Shown here: positions 25,900 to 34,688 of the stretch, piece by piece | Layout: each line of letters opens with the position of its first letter | Numbering within the stretch: the stretch's first letter is position 1 | Source: Isosphaeraceae bacterium | Lineage (GTDB): Bacteria > Planctomycetota > Planctomycetia > Isosphaerales > Isosphaeraceae | Direction of reading: 5' to 3' | NCBI GenBank assembly: GCA_021324445.1 | Contig: JAJPJC010000293.1 | Location: 42,036-106,035 of the forward strand | DNA length: 64,000 bases | Position numbers and translations under genes: made by a program | The notes under the pieces: model-generated | Told to the model about the DNA's origin: nothing | Databases searched by the model: none | Seen by the model: the letters and a program-made list of their open reading frames with translations, nothing else

Positions 25900-27979
25900 A
25901 CTTCGTTTCCGCTGTCAAGCGAATCGGCTCGCCGGCTCCGGCTGGACCGAACTTGACGGGTACGTTCCAGACAAAACTGCGGATCTGGCACAGGCTGGAC
26001 GCCTCGTTGCAGACAAACGTCGAGACCGAAACGCGCAGCTCGACGTCATCTCCAGGGGCGGCCGCCTTTGCCAGGGGGACCTTGATCGGGAATTCCCGTG
26101 CCGGCGGCTTGACCCTTCCACCCTCGGGGGGCAACTCCGGCGAGAGCATGCCGCTTTTCCCGGGCGTCTCGACCAGGTAGGGCATCGGGAACTCCTCGTT
26201 GAGCTTGAATCCCTTGTCCAGGGGGATCGAGATCGCCAGGCTGATCGCATCGCCGGCCGGGACCTCGACCGGCGGGACCTGGATTTCCCGTGCGTTGGGG
26301 AAGCTCGGGGCACGCACCGCCGGCCGCGGCGGTGCCAGGCCGGCCAGGTCGAGCGTCTTGACCTTGTCCGTCTTCAGGTCCACGACCCGGATCTTGTGAT
26401 TGTTGGTATCGGCCACGTAGAGGTTCGAACCGGCCACGCTCAGGCCGCCGGGCTCGTAGAACTGGGGCGGATCATCGCTGTCACCGGGTTTGTGCGCGCC
26501 GACCAGGGTCTTGACCGATCGGGTCTGCGGTGTGCAGACCTTCACCCGGTTGTTGTAGGTATCGGCGATGTAGAGGTGGTTGTCGGCATAGGCCAGGCCG
26601 AGACAGTGCTGGAGCCGGACGCGGGCACCGATCCCGTCGTGGTCGCCGAACTCGAAGAGGCCCTCGCCGACGATGGTCCGCACGACCGGGGCTTCGCCGC
26701 GGATGCCCGTGATCGCCCGGATGCCCGAGACCTCCGAGTCGGCGACAAACAGGTTTTCGCCATCGGTGGCCAGGCCGCTGGGCTGGGCGAACTGCGCCGT
26801 GTCGGGAGGACCATCCACGATGTTCTCGTGTCCCGACCCGGCGAAGATGCTGATGCTGTCCGAATCGACGTCGAGCTTCCAGATCTGATGCGGGCCGGCC
26901 ATCGCGATATAAAGGGACCGCTGACCCGGCAGCTTGATGATGTCCCACGGGCTGGAGAGTGCCGTCAACTTGGCCGGACCGACGAAGGGGATGAATTGCA
27001 TCCGGGGCGCCTGCGTCCCCACGCCGGCGACGGTCGTCACCTGGTGGGTCTTCAGATCGACGGCACGGATCGCGTGGCTCTCGGTGTCGGCAACAGAAAG
27101 GACCTCGCCGTCGAGGCACATCCCTTGCGGCCGGTTGAACCGGGCTTTCTCGTACGGCCCGTCCTCGAAGCCTTCCTCCCCGGAGCCGATGACGACCGGG
27201 TTGGACCCGTCCAGGCCGCACTGGATGATCCGGTTGTGGCCGGTGTCGGAAATGAAGAGGCGCTGGCCGGCGGCATCGGCGAGCACCTTGCCGGGGAACA
27301 GGAGCGGGCCGTTGGAGGGCCGTTCCAGCTCCGGGCTGAACTTCAGCGGCGTCAAGTTCAGCTCTCCCCTGGCCTTGTGGCGCTCGACCAGCCGGCCGAT
27401 GAACTGGTCCAGTTGGGCGAAATGACCCTCGCCCGTGACGCTGCCGTGATAGTGACCGTTGGCATCGATCACGGCCAGGGTCGGCCAGACGTTCACCCCG
27501 AACCGGTGCCAGATCACCTGGTTCCCATCATTGACCACGGGATGCTTGATCCGGTACTCACGGACCTTGCGGCGGATGTTCTCGGTATCGCGCTCGGCCT
27601 CGAACTTGGCCGTGTGCACGCCGATGACGACCAGCTCGTTCTTGTACTTCTCCTCGAGCTTGGCCAGCTCGGGCAGCACGTGGTGGCAGTTGATGCAGCA
27701 GAAGGTCCAGAAATCCAGGAGCACGATCTTGCCGCGCAGCTCCTCCAGCGTGATCGGGCCGCTGTTGATCCAGCCGATGCCGCCCCGCAAGCTGGGACCG
27801 CCACTCTGGTTGTATGAGACCAATTGCACGCTCGGTTCGGCTCCCGGGGGACCGCTCGGGAGCAGCGGCCGATCCACGCCGGTCCCGATGCGTCCGACCA
27901 GGGCGTAGACCAGTCCGAGAGCGAAGATCGCCGCGATCGCGGCCAGCGGCCAGTGGAGCCGAGAACGAGAAAAACTCAT
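25898..27979 (-). CDS. Membrane-anchored thioredoxin-like protein with NHL-repeat propeller (NHLRC2-like)
   Basis: 693 residues from the ATG at 27979 (AAAGG seven bases upstream; an earlier in-frame extension is low complexity). Residues 10-29 are a membrane anchor or signal. A thioredoxin-like domain follows with IVLLDFWTFCCINCHHVLPE, the redox pair being C95-I-N-C98, and WPTLAVIDANG as the cis-Pro strand. Residues about 215-560 carry NHL repeats (FISDTGHNRIIQCGLDG, FNRPQGMCLDGEVLSVADTE, LYIADTYNNRVKVC), and the C-terminal 110 residues form a beta-rich domain. This domain order is that of NHLRC2-type proteins, found from bacteria to animals and of unclear function. A periplasmic disulfide role is plausible. 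It is convergent with the HMA-like gene, which also relies on cysteine pairs. Confidence 0.9.
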   Translation of the reverse strand: MSFSRSRLHWPLAAIAAIFALGLVYALVGRIGTGVDRPLLPSGPPGAEPSVQLVSYNQSGGPSLRGGIGWINSGPITLEELRGKIVLLDFWTFCCINCHHVLPELAKLEEKYKNELVVIGVHTAKFEAERDTENIRRKVREYRIKHPVVNDGNQVIWHRFGVNVWPTLAVIDANGHYHGSVTGEGHFAQLDQFIGRLVERHKARGELNLTPLKFSPELERPSNGPLLFPGKVLADAAGQRLFISDTGHNRIIQCGLDGSNPVVIGSGEEGFEDGPYEKARFNRPQGMCLDGEVLSVADTESHAIRAVDLKTHQVTTVAGVGTQAPRMQFIPFVGPAKLTALSSPWDIIKLPGQRSLYIAMAGPHQIWKLDVDSDSISIFAGSGHENIVDGPPDTAQFAQPSGLATDGENLFVADSEVSGIRAITGIRGEAPVVRTIVGEGLFEFGDHDGIGARVRLQHCLGLAYADNHLYIADTYNNRVKVCTPQTRSVKTLVGAHKPGDSDDPPQFYEPGGLSVAGSNLYVADTNNHKIRVVDLKTDKVKTLDLAGLAPPRPAVRAPSFPNAREIQVPPVEVPAGDAISLAISIPLDKGFKLNEEFPMPYLVETPGKSGMLSPELPPEGGRVKPPAREFPIKVPLAKAAAPGDDVELRVSVSTFVCNEASSLCQIRSFVWNVPVKFGPAGAGEPIRLTAETK

Positions 27980-28318
27980 GCGTCGGGCCTTTCGTGGTGG
28001 CGGTTTCGAGCGATGCGACGGCACGGCGTCGCTGGGAACATCTCCTGGCATTGTAAACAACTCCCGCGGGTTGGACAGCCGGCTGAGCGAGGGGCGCGGG
28101 CCGGATCCCGGCCGCACGGCGACTGGCCCGGACTCCCGCGCGGCCGAGCGCGGCCGCGGCACGACTGGCGTCGCGGGGGTCCAGATGGTAGAATCACCCT
28201 GTCAAGACTCGCTCGAAGCACGGCATCGGCGGCAGGGTTCTCTCAGCGACGGCGCACGATTGGCTCCGGTGGACGCGATCGAACCGACACCCGATTCGGC
28301 GGAGCAACACCCGTGGGC
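27980..28318. other. Divergent intergenic region
   Basis: 339 bp between the thioredoxin/NHL gene and prs, which point away from each other. It must contain promoters for both. TAGAAT at 28189-28194 could be a -10 element for prs, but no matching -35 is visible. No gene seen. Confidence 0.4.
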
Positions 28319-29365
28319 ATGGACAAGTCCCTGATCTGCTACGATGATTCGTCCAAGAAGACCGACCCCTACGGCGAGCTGAAGATCTTCGCCGGCAGCT
28401 CGGGCAAGCAACTGGGCCGGGCCATCTGCGGCCGCTTGGGGATGGACCTGGCGCGCTCGGAGACCCTGGTCTTCAGCGAGGGGAACGTCTTCGTGCGCGT
28501 GCTGGAGAATGTGCGCGGCCGCGACGTCTTCATCGTCCAGGGGATCGATTACCCGGTCAACGACAATTTTGTCGAGCTGCTGTTCTGGATCGATGCATTC
28601 AAACGCGCCAGCGCGACCCAGGTGACCGCGGTGATCCCCTATTTCTCCTACGCCAAGGGGGACAAGAAGGACGAGCCGCGGGTCTCGATCCGGGCACGGG
28701 TCTGCGCCGATTGCATCGAGGCGGCCGGGGCCGATCGCGTGTTGACCATGGACCTGCACAGCCCCCAGATCCAGGGCTTCTTCAAGATCCCGGTCGACCA
28801 TCTCTACGCCATGCCCGTCCTCGTGGAGTATTTCCGGTTCAAGCGGATCCCGGACCTGGTCGTGGCCGCCCCGGACGTCGGCTTCGGCAAGCAAGCGTAC
28901 AAGTTCGGCGAGATGATGAATGCTCCGGTCGTCTTCGGCAACAAGACGCGCCGCGGTCATGACGAGAAGGCCGAGATGCTCGACATCGTCGGCCAGGTCG
29001 AGGGCAAGAATGTCCTGATCGTCGACGACTTCACGATCTCGGGCGGCACCCTCTGCGAGATGGCCGTCGCCTGCCGGAAGCGCGGCGCGCGGGAAATCTA
29101 CGCCTGTGTCTCGCACGGGGTTTTTTCCAAGGGGTCGGCCGCGAAGATCATTCAGAGCCCGATCAAGGAGCTGGTCCTGACCGATACGATCGAATACCGC
29201 TTCGAGCCGCTGGCACCCTGCTGCAAGGTGGTCAGCATCGCCAGCCTCTTCGCCGATGCCATCATCTCCATCCATCGCCGCGAGAGCGTCAGCCGCCTCT
29301 TCGACTACGATTCCCCGGGCCACCGCATGGATTCGAGTCTCAAGTCATTCCGCGGTAAGGATTAA
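28319..29365 (+). CDS. prs: Ribose-phosphate pyrophosphokinase (PRPP synthetase)
   Basis: 348 residues; makes PRPP from ribose 5-phosphate and ATP for purine, pyrimidine, His and Trp synthesis. Visible motifs: KIFAGSSGKQLGRAICGRLG (22-41, substrate loop), VIPYFSYAKGDKKDEPRVSI (106-124; the common YARQDRK is YAKGDKK), VLTMDLHSPQIQGFF, and the PRPP loop VDDFTISGGTL (235-245; the common DDMVDTAGTL). Length exceeds the usual 310-320 through an N-terminal extension of about 18 residues and a longer tail, as in several divergent PRPP synthetases. The ATG at 28319 was chosen; a GTG two codons upstream is possible. The altered loops suggest a divergent class, but all key regions are present. Confidence 0.93.
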   Translation: MDKSLICYDDSSKKTDPYGELKIFAGSSGKQLGRAICGRLGMDLARSETLVFSEGNVFVRVLENVRGRDVFIVQGIDYPVNDNFVELLFWIDAFKRASATQVTAVIPYFSYAKGDKKDEPRVSIRARVCADCIEAAGADRVLTMDLHSPQIQGFFKIPVDHLYAMPVLVEYFRFKRIPDLVVAAPDVGFGKQAYKFGEMMNAPVVFGNKTRRGHDEKAEMLDIVGQVEGKNVLIVDDFTISGGTLCEMAVACRKRGAREIYACVSHGVFSKGSAAKIIQSPIKELVLTDTIEYRFEPLAPCCKVVSIASLFADAIISIHRRESVSRLFDYDSPGHRMDSSLKSFRGKD

Positions 29366-29481
29366 GGTGCCAGGGCGCCGCGTCCAGTCGTTGACTTCCT
29401 CCTCCAGGTCGTCTAGCATGGTGGTTGACTTCCCGCATGCGACGATCGTGGAACGTTCCCACCTGGAGAGGCAGGCGAGCG

Positions 29482-30918
29482 ATGAGGACGGAGCGGCCCC
29501 GGACCCTGGGCGAGCTGAAGGCGAGTGGCTATCGGATCGAGTCGGTCAAGGAGGAGATGAGGCGCAACCTGATCGCCAAGCTCGAGGCGGGCGAGCCGTT
29601 GTTCCCCGACATCCTGGGCTACGAAGAGACGGTGGTGCCCCAGGTCCAGAACGCGATCCTCTCCCAGCACGACATGCTGTTCCTCGGCCTGCGGGGACAG
29701 GCCAAGACGCGGATGCTCCGCCAGTTGGTCCAACTGCTCGATGAGGAGCTGCCGATCGTCGCGGGCTCGGAGATCCACGATCACCCCTACGCGCCGGTCT
29801 CGAAGTACGCCCGCGACCGGATCGCCGAGCAGGGCGATCAGACTCCCATCGAGTGGATTGGCCGGCATGAACGCTACCACGAGAAGCTGGCCACCCCCGA
29901 CGTGACGATCGCCGACTTGATCGGCGAGGTCGACATGATCAAGCATGCCGAGGGGCGGTATCTCTCCAGTGAATTGACCATGCACTTCGGCCTGATCCCC
30001 CGGACCAATCGCGGCATCTTCTGCATCAATGAGCTGCCGGATCTGGCCCCCAAGATCCAGGTCGGATTATTCAATGTGCTCGAGGAGCGCGACGTCCAGA
30101 TCCGGGGCTACCCGATCCGGCTCGATCTGGACCTCTGCCTGGTCTTCTCGGCCAACCCGGAAGACTATACCAACCGCGGTCGGATCGTCACCCCGCTGAA
30201 AGACCGGATCGGCTCGGTCATCCGCACCCATTATCCCATTACCCGGGAAATCGGCATCGCCATCAGCGACCAGAACGCCTGGCTGGACCGGACCGGCAAC
30301 GGCGCCACCACGCTGGCGATTCCCCAGTATATCAAGGAGATCGTGGAGGAGGTCGCGCGGCTGGCGCGGTCGTCGCCCCACGTGAACCAGCAGTCGGGCG
30401 TTTCGGTGCGGATGTCGATCGCCAACCTGGAGAACGTCGTCTCCAACGCCGAGCGGCGGTCGATCCTCAACCGCGAGCGCTGGATCGTACCGCGGGTCTC
30501 CGACCTCGGCTCGGCTGCCGCCAGCTCGCGCGGCAAGCTCGAGCTGACCATGTCGGAAGACGAGGGCCACGAGGACAAGTTGATCCATCGGATCATCGAG
30601 GAGGCGACGAAGAACATCTTCGGCCTGCACCTGGATCTCCGCGAGCTGCGCCCCATCGTCGATCACTTCGAGTCGGGGCACAGCGTCGAGGTCGGCGACA
30701 CGCTGGCGACCAAGACCGTGCTCGAGCGGATCGCCAAGGTCCCCGGCCTTCGGAAGCGGGCCGAGGAGCTCGCCGCCGCGCTGACTCCCAAGGCCGGCGA
30801 CCGCGAGGTCCGCGAGGCCGCCACCGCCAGCGCGGCCGAGTTCATCCTCGAAGGGCTCCACGTCAATAATAAGCTGAATAAGTCCGCCAAGGGCGGAGGC
30901 GCGACGTATCGACGCTGA
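29482..30918 (+). CDS. MoxR/magnesium-chelatase-type AAA+ ATPase
   Basis: 478 residues. The P-loop is GLRGQAKT (69-76), and the Walker B region GIFCINELPDL (about 178-188) is followed by QVGLFNVLEERDVQIRGYPI, the helix-2-insert signature of the MoxR/ChlI clade. VFSANPEDYTNRGRIVTPLK contains the sensor 1 Asn, and the C-terminal half is helical. MoxR ATPases work with VWA-domain partners to remodel or insert cofactors into other proteins; the next gene, 17 bp downstream, is such a VWA protein, so the two should form a chaperone pair. The client is unknown. The start at 29482 is supported by GGAGAGG upstream. Cytoplasmic. Confidence 0.9.
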   Translation: MRTERPRTLGELKASGYRIESVKEEMRRNLIAKLEAGEPLFPDILGYEETVVPQVQNAILSQHDMLFLGLRGQAKTRMLRQLVQLLDEELPIVAGSEIHDHPYAPVSKYARDRIAEQGDQTPIEWIGRHERYHEKLATPDVTIADLIGEVDMIKHAEGRYLSSELTMHFGLIPRTNRGIFCINELPDLAPKIQVGLFNVLEERDVQIRGYPIRLDLDLCLVFSANPEDYTNRGRIVTPLKDRIGSVIRTHYPITREIGIAISDQNAWLDRTGNGATTLAIPQYIKEIVEEVARLARSSPHVNQQSGVSVRMSIANLENVVSNAERRSILNRERWIVPRVSDLGSAAASSRGKLELTMSEDEGHEDKLIHRIIEEATKNIFGLHLDLRELRPIVDHFESGHSVEVGDTLATKTVLERIAKVPGLRKRAEELAAALTPKAGDREVREAATASAAEFILEGLHVNNKLNKSAKGGGATYRR

Positions 30919-30935
30919 CCAAGGGGGGCCCGGCC

Positions 30936-32075
30936 ATGTCGTTGTTCGAATACACCAAGTGGGACGGCTCGCAGCAATTCCTCCCCCAGTCGGCGGACAA
31001 GGTCTTCGACCAGCTCGCCGAGTACATGATGCAACACGGCGAGCGGATCCTCCGCAACCTGGACGAGCTCGAGGAGGAGATGCCCGAGGTCGTCGATCTG
31101 ATCCAGAAGGAAGGCCTGATCGAGAAGGACCGCGAGGGTCAGTGGCGGGTGACGCCCCGCGGGGTCCGGCGCATCCAGGACCAGGCGCTGGAGGACCTCT
31201 TCCAGGCCTTTCGCCGCGATTCGATCGGCCGGCACGACACCGCGGAGAAAGGCGAGGGCACGGTCCCCCTGGAGGACACGCGGCCGTATGTCTACGGCGA
31301 CTCGCTCGCTCATCTCGACATGCACGAGACCCTGAAGAACGCGTATATCCGCCAGGGCGGCGGCGTGCCGATCCGGCTCAGCTCCGAAGATTACATGGTG
31401 CACGAGACCGAGTATCAAACGCGGTGCGCGACGGTGGTCCTGATCGACATGAGCGGCTCGATGGGCCGCTACGGCAAGTATTCCACGACCAAGAAGGTGG
31501 CCCTGGCGCTCCAGGCGATGGTCCGCGCCCGATACCCGCAAGACTCGCTCCAGATGATCGGCTTCTATACCTTCGCCAGCAAGATGACCGAGCGGCAGCT
31601 CCTCAACTCGGCGCCCAAGCCGGTCAGCATGTTCGACAGCCGGATTCACCTCCGCTTCGACCTCGACTCCCCGTCGAATCGCGTCCCTCAGCACTTCACG
31701 AACATCCACGCCGGGTTGCGGCTGGCCCGCAGCGTGTTGACCCGGCAGCCGGGCGTGAACAAGCAGATCATCGTCATCACCGACGGTGAGCCGACCGCCC
31801 ACATCGAAGGCCGCGAGGTCGTCTTGATCTACCCGCCCGCCGAGAAGACCGCCAGGCATACCCTCACCGAGGTCCGCCACTGCGCCAACGCCGGCATCCG
31901 CGTCTCGAGCTTCGCCCTGATCGAGGATTACTTCTACCTGGGCCTGGTCAATTTCGTCGAGGAGATGGCCCGCGTCTCCAATGGCGTCGCCGCCTATTGC
32001 TCGACCGACGACATCGGCAACCTCGTCTTCGAGAGCTTCGTCGGCGGGCGGCACACGCGGCGATCGAGTCATTGA
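30936..32075 (+). CDS. VWA-domain protein, partner of the MoxR-type ATPase
   Basis: 379 residues. An N-terminal helical part (1-160, with EEEMPEVVDLIQKEGLIEKD) leads into a von Willebrand A domain whose metal site is DMSGSM (171-176), with a Thr-containing loop (VPQHFTNIHAGL) and ITDGEPTAH (about 281-289). The last residues RHTRRSSH are basic. Spacing of 17 bp after the AAA+ gene marks one operon. Such VWA proteins bind the ATPase ring through the metal site and bring the substrate; the client here is not evident. The gene's last 7 bp overlap the stop of the convergent secreted-protein gene. Confidence 0.92.
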   Translation: MSLFEYTKWDGSQQFLPQSADKVFDQLAEYMMQHGERILRNLDELEEEMPEVVDLIQKEGLIEKDREGQWRVTPRGVRRIQDQALEDLFQAFRRDSIGRHDTAEKGEGTVPLEDTRPYVYGDSLAHLDMHETLKNAYIRQGGGVPIRLSSEDYMVHETEYQTRCATVVLIDMSGSMGRYGKYSTTKKVALALQAMVRARYPQDSLQMIGFYTFASKMTERQLLNSAPKPVSMFDSRIHLRFDLDSPSNRVPQHFTNIHAGLRLARSVLTRQPGVNKQIIVITDGEPTAHIEGREVVLIYPPAEKTARHTLTEVRHCANAGIRVSSFALIEDYFYLGLVNFVEEMARVSNGVAAYCSTDDIGNLVFESFVGGRHTRRSSH

Positions 32076-32527
32076 AGCGGGATCGACCCGATTGCTCTTC
32101 CGGACCGGGGCCTGCCTCCGGCAGGAACGAATTCGTATCGGCCGCTTGTCCGGTAACCGTGCAGAACCCCGCGCTGGCCGACTCCACCTGTCAGACCGAG
32201 TTCCTGGCTGGGGGAATGGACCACGAATCGGAGCTCCGACTTGTTCAAACGCCCCTTCAAGACCCGGGTGATCTGGAATCGGACGACCCAATTCTCCCAG
32301 GGTTTATGCCGCCGACCGTTGACGATACCATCAGGCACGATGTCTTCCTCAACAACCGTTGCCTCGACCTGGATGTCGCCATCAGGCGCCCGAGACGATT
32401 CGTGATCAGGTTGGACCCCGGGCGCCGGCGCGTTATCCGGCTGGCCCGTGCTCGACCGGAACGCAAGGATCAAGCACAGGGTCAAGCCGGCGCACAGGCA
32501 GAGGAGGATTCGTCGAGTCCGTCTCAT
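32069..32527 (-). CDS. Small exported protein, unknown function
   Basis: 152 residues. It starts MRRTRRILLCLCAGLTLCLI, a signal peptide or N-terminal anchor, then a Pro/Ser-rich linker and a beta-rich domain (WVVRFQITRVLKGRLNKSEL, RFVVHSPSQELGL). The VxFxVxxVLKGxL pattern is common in secreted proteins of planctomycetes that I cannot assign further. Its stop overlaps the 3' end of the VWA gene by 7 bp, tail to tail. It lies 33 bp after the nucleotidyltransferase gene, so three minus-strand genes (radical-SAM-like, nucleotidyltransferase, this one) probably form one transcript. Confidence 0.7.
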   Translation of the reverse strand: MRRTRRILLCLCAGLTLCLILAFRSSTGQPDNAPAPGVQPDHESSRAPDGDIQVEATVVEEDIVPDGIVNGRRHKPWENWVVRFQITRVLKGRLNKSELRFVVHSPSQELGLTGGVGQRGVLHGYRTSGRYEFVPAGGRPRSGRAIGSIPLQ

Positions 32528-32560
32528 CGCCTGATTGGCAGCCTGAGGCGAGCGCCTCGG

Positions 32561-33151
32561 TCAGCCTTCCGGGTTATCGAGCAACTCTTTGAGCCGCGGC
32601 GAGAGTTCGGCGGGAAGCCGCGACGGCCAGGTCTCGTCGATCAGCCCGACGTCGATCATGTCGAGTATGTGGACTTGGTCCTTCTTTCGATACGAGGTCA
32701 GCTTCATCTTGACGAGGGGTTCCAGTGCAACGGCTCGAATTGAGCCCGTGACCTCAGACTCGTTCACATCCGGAGCAGGGACCGGATCCTCGGATCGAAC
32801 CCGTTCACCGGCGAAGATGATGTGGACCGCGTCGCGGGCCTTGGCCTTCGGCCCATCGAGGAACATGTCGATCCCCTTGACGTGCCGATACACGAAGCCG
32901 GCCTTTGCGAGAGCGGACTTCGCCGCCTCGAGGTCGGATCGCCGTAACAAGATGTCAACGTCCTGCGTGTTCCGCACGGCCGACTCATCGACCGTCGACA
33001 CCCAGGCGGCCACGGCATTGCCGCCAATCACCGCGTAAGGGATCTGCGCCTCTTCGAGGGCCCTGGCCGCGCGGTGCAAGCGTTCGCGAACCTTCTCCAC
33101 GGCTCGGACCATCCTTTCGAGCAGGTCTTCATCGATCCGCAGCATGCTCAT
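32561..33151 (-). CDS. Nucleotidyltransferase-fold protein (MNT/AbiEii-like)
   Basis: 196 residues, with a strong ribosome site (AGGGAGGTG about 7 bases before ATG at 33151). After a helical start come PYAVIGGNAVAAW (Gly-Gly motif) and TQDVDILLRR (the first two catalytic Asp), with HIIFAGERV as a possible third strand, the layout of minimal nucleotidyltransferases such as MNT/AbiEii. These transfer nucleotides to proteins or RNA, often as toxins, or act on small molecules. No adjacent HEPN antitoxin is seen. Its neighbour (31 bp upstream) is the radical-SAM-like gene. A paralogue occurs at 62025-62690, next to another AAA+/VWA locus. Confidence 0.8.
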   Translation of the reverse strand: MSMLRIDEDLLERMVRAVEKVRERLHRAARALEEAQIPYAVIGGNAVAAWVSTVDESAVRNTQDVDILLRRSDLEAAKSALAKAGFVYRHVKGIDMFLDGPKAKARDAVHIIFAGERVRSEDPVPAPDVNESEVTGSIRAVALEPLVKMKLTSYRKKDQVHILDMIDVGLIDETWPSRLPAELSPRLKELLDNPEG

Positions 33152-33182
33152 CCCGCTTCACCTCCCTACGGCATTGTACGAT

Positions 33183-34523
33183 TCACGCCCATTGTTTTTC
33201 CATCGTGTACGGCAGCACCTTGATTCCTCGACTCTTCAAGGGTGCCAGGGCGCTCTTGAGCTGGGTTTGCTGTTCGGACCAGGCGGATCCCCGCAACCAC
33301 GTCATGCCTTCCACCGGAGTTGATGGGTCCCGGATCTCGTTCTCGTCGAGTAGGAAGACGAAGTCGCCGCGACCGAGTTCGAGCGATTCGATGAGTCGGA
33401 CCGTCTCGAGGAGGTGCTTCTCGGCATGCTCGATCCCGCCGGCGCCGACGAGCGTCAAGAGGCTGGCTCCCAACCCGGCTGCCTTCAAATCGGCGACCGC
33501 GGATCGGAGTTCCTCATCGCTCCAGTTCTTGTGGTAAATCGCGCGCACCGCGGGATCGCCGGACTCGACACCGAGGCTCACCCGGATCAAGCCCCGCGAA
33601 GCAAACTCGCGCCAGGCGGCTCGATCGGGCAGGGGGGGGCGGAAGTCGTCGAGGAAGACGTGAATTCCGTCGAGCCGCGGCGCCGCTTCCTCGGGCTCGG
33701 GACGACCCTGCGCGACAGCGCGGGCCGCCTCGATCGGGAAGTGTCGGCCGATCGCGTGAAGGTCAGCGGCGATGTCGTGGGGAGGCTGGTGCAACAGATC
33801 GCTGCCCGCCAGGAAGATCACGCGGCTCTGAAGCAGCCGGCGGCCCCAGAGCGCGGCGACCTCTCGGGCATGCTGCTCGAACTCGGTCCGTGTGCGCACC
33901 TGGTGCCCGGTCACGGGGCCCAGGCCGAAGCTCCGGCCCCCGGCATGCCCGAGCGTCGCCTGGAGGACCACTGCACTCTGGCACTCCGGAGGCAAGAAGG
34001 GGAACTGGCCGTAGGTTTCCCGGTATCGCTGGCGGTGGGCCAGCCAGGCGGCGGCGTCCCACTCGCTGATCCGCTCGAGGATCTGGCAGAGCTCGTCGTT
34101 CCCCAGTGGCTGAGCCTTCTCCGCCGGGGGTTCGCGACGGCGCAGCCGTCCGGCGCCCAGGTCGTGCAGGAGCTCCCACGCCGTGGTCCGGACCCGGGCA
34201 TCGAAGTCGTTGGCCTGGGCGATGTCCAACGTGTGCCGCTTCAAGACGAGATTCGGTCCCTCGCGCAGCCGGTCGATGACCTGGGTGGTGGCGTCGAGAC
34301 CCTTGAGGTAATGCGTGCCGCTGACGAAGGCCCGCTGCCAGCGCCCGTCCAGGTCGAAATGGTAGATCGGGGCGTCGCCGAAATAGAGAGAGAATGCCCC
34401 CGGCTTCAAGCCGCAGAAGATCGGTTCGCCGGGAGCCGTGACGGGCTCCAGGCCGATTCGCCGGCGATACAACGCCCCTTGCTCCAGCAGGCAGGCGGCC
34501 TCAGTGCGATGTGGCGCATCCAT
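33183..34523 (-). CDS. Radical-SAM-like TIM-barrel protein lacking the iron-sulfur cysteine motif
   Basis: 446 residues from ATG at 34523 (a GTG six codons earlier is in frame). The second half reads like a radical SAM enzyme of the oxygen-independent type: QSAVVLQATLGHAGG where a cluster-binding Cys triad should follow, VIFLAGSDLLHQPP, IHVFLDDFRPPLPDRAAW, LIRVSLGVESGDPAVRAIYH, DELRSAVADLKAAGLGASLL, VGAGGIEHAEKHLLETVRLI. The cysteines are gone (GHAGGRSFG), and no other CxxxCxxC exists in the chain. The first half (GLKPGAFSLYFGDAPIYHFD) is an unassigned domain. Either an inactive barrel with a binding role or a family that has lost radical chemistry. First gene of the probable three-gene minus-strand operon. 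Confidence 0.72.
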   Translation of the reverse strand: MDAPHRTEAACLLEQGALYRRRIGLEPVTAPGEPIFCGLKPGAFSLYFGDAPIYHFDLDGRWQRAFVSGTHYLKGLDATTQVIDRLREGPNLVLKRHTLDIAQANDFDARVRTTAWELLHDLGAGRLRRREPPAEKAQPLGNDELCQILERISEWDAAAWLAHRQRYRETYGQFPFLPPECQSAVVLQATLGHAGGRSFGLGPVTGHQVRTRTEFEQHAREVAALWGRRLLQSRVIFLAGSDLLHQPPHDIAADLHAIGRHFPIEAARAVAQGRPEPEEAAPRLDGIHVFLDDFRPPLPDRAAWREFASRGLIRVSLGVESGDPAVRAIYHKNWSDEELRSAVADLKAAGLGASLLTLVGAGGIEHAEKHLLETVRLIESLELGRGDFVFLLDENEIRDPSTPVEGMTWLRGSAWSEQQTQLKSALAPLKSRGIKVLPYTMEKQWA

Positions 34524-34677
34524 GGTCGATGCGGTCCTCACAGGCCCAGGCGATCGCGATTTCGCTCTCCTCGAAACGGCGGATACTCATTATAGTACGC
34601 ACCCCCGGGCCGGTTCATGGCCCATCGGACCCAGCCCAGGACGAAGCCGCCCGGGCGGCCCCGTGGTTGAGGTGTCC

Positions 34678-34684
34678 AGGAGGG
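34678..34684 (+). promoter_or_regulatory. Ribosome binding site that fixes a GTG start
   Basis: AGGAGGG stands four bases before GTG at 34689. No in-frame ATG lies near with comparable support, so this site decides the start of the GT39 gene. Confidence 0.75.
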
Positions 34685-34688
34685 AACC

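Noticed and set aside
32561..33151. MNT/HEPN toxin-antitoxin pair
   Set aside because: No HEPN-like partner with RxxxxH is encoded next to either nucleotidyltransferase.
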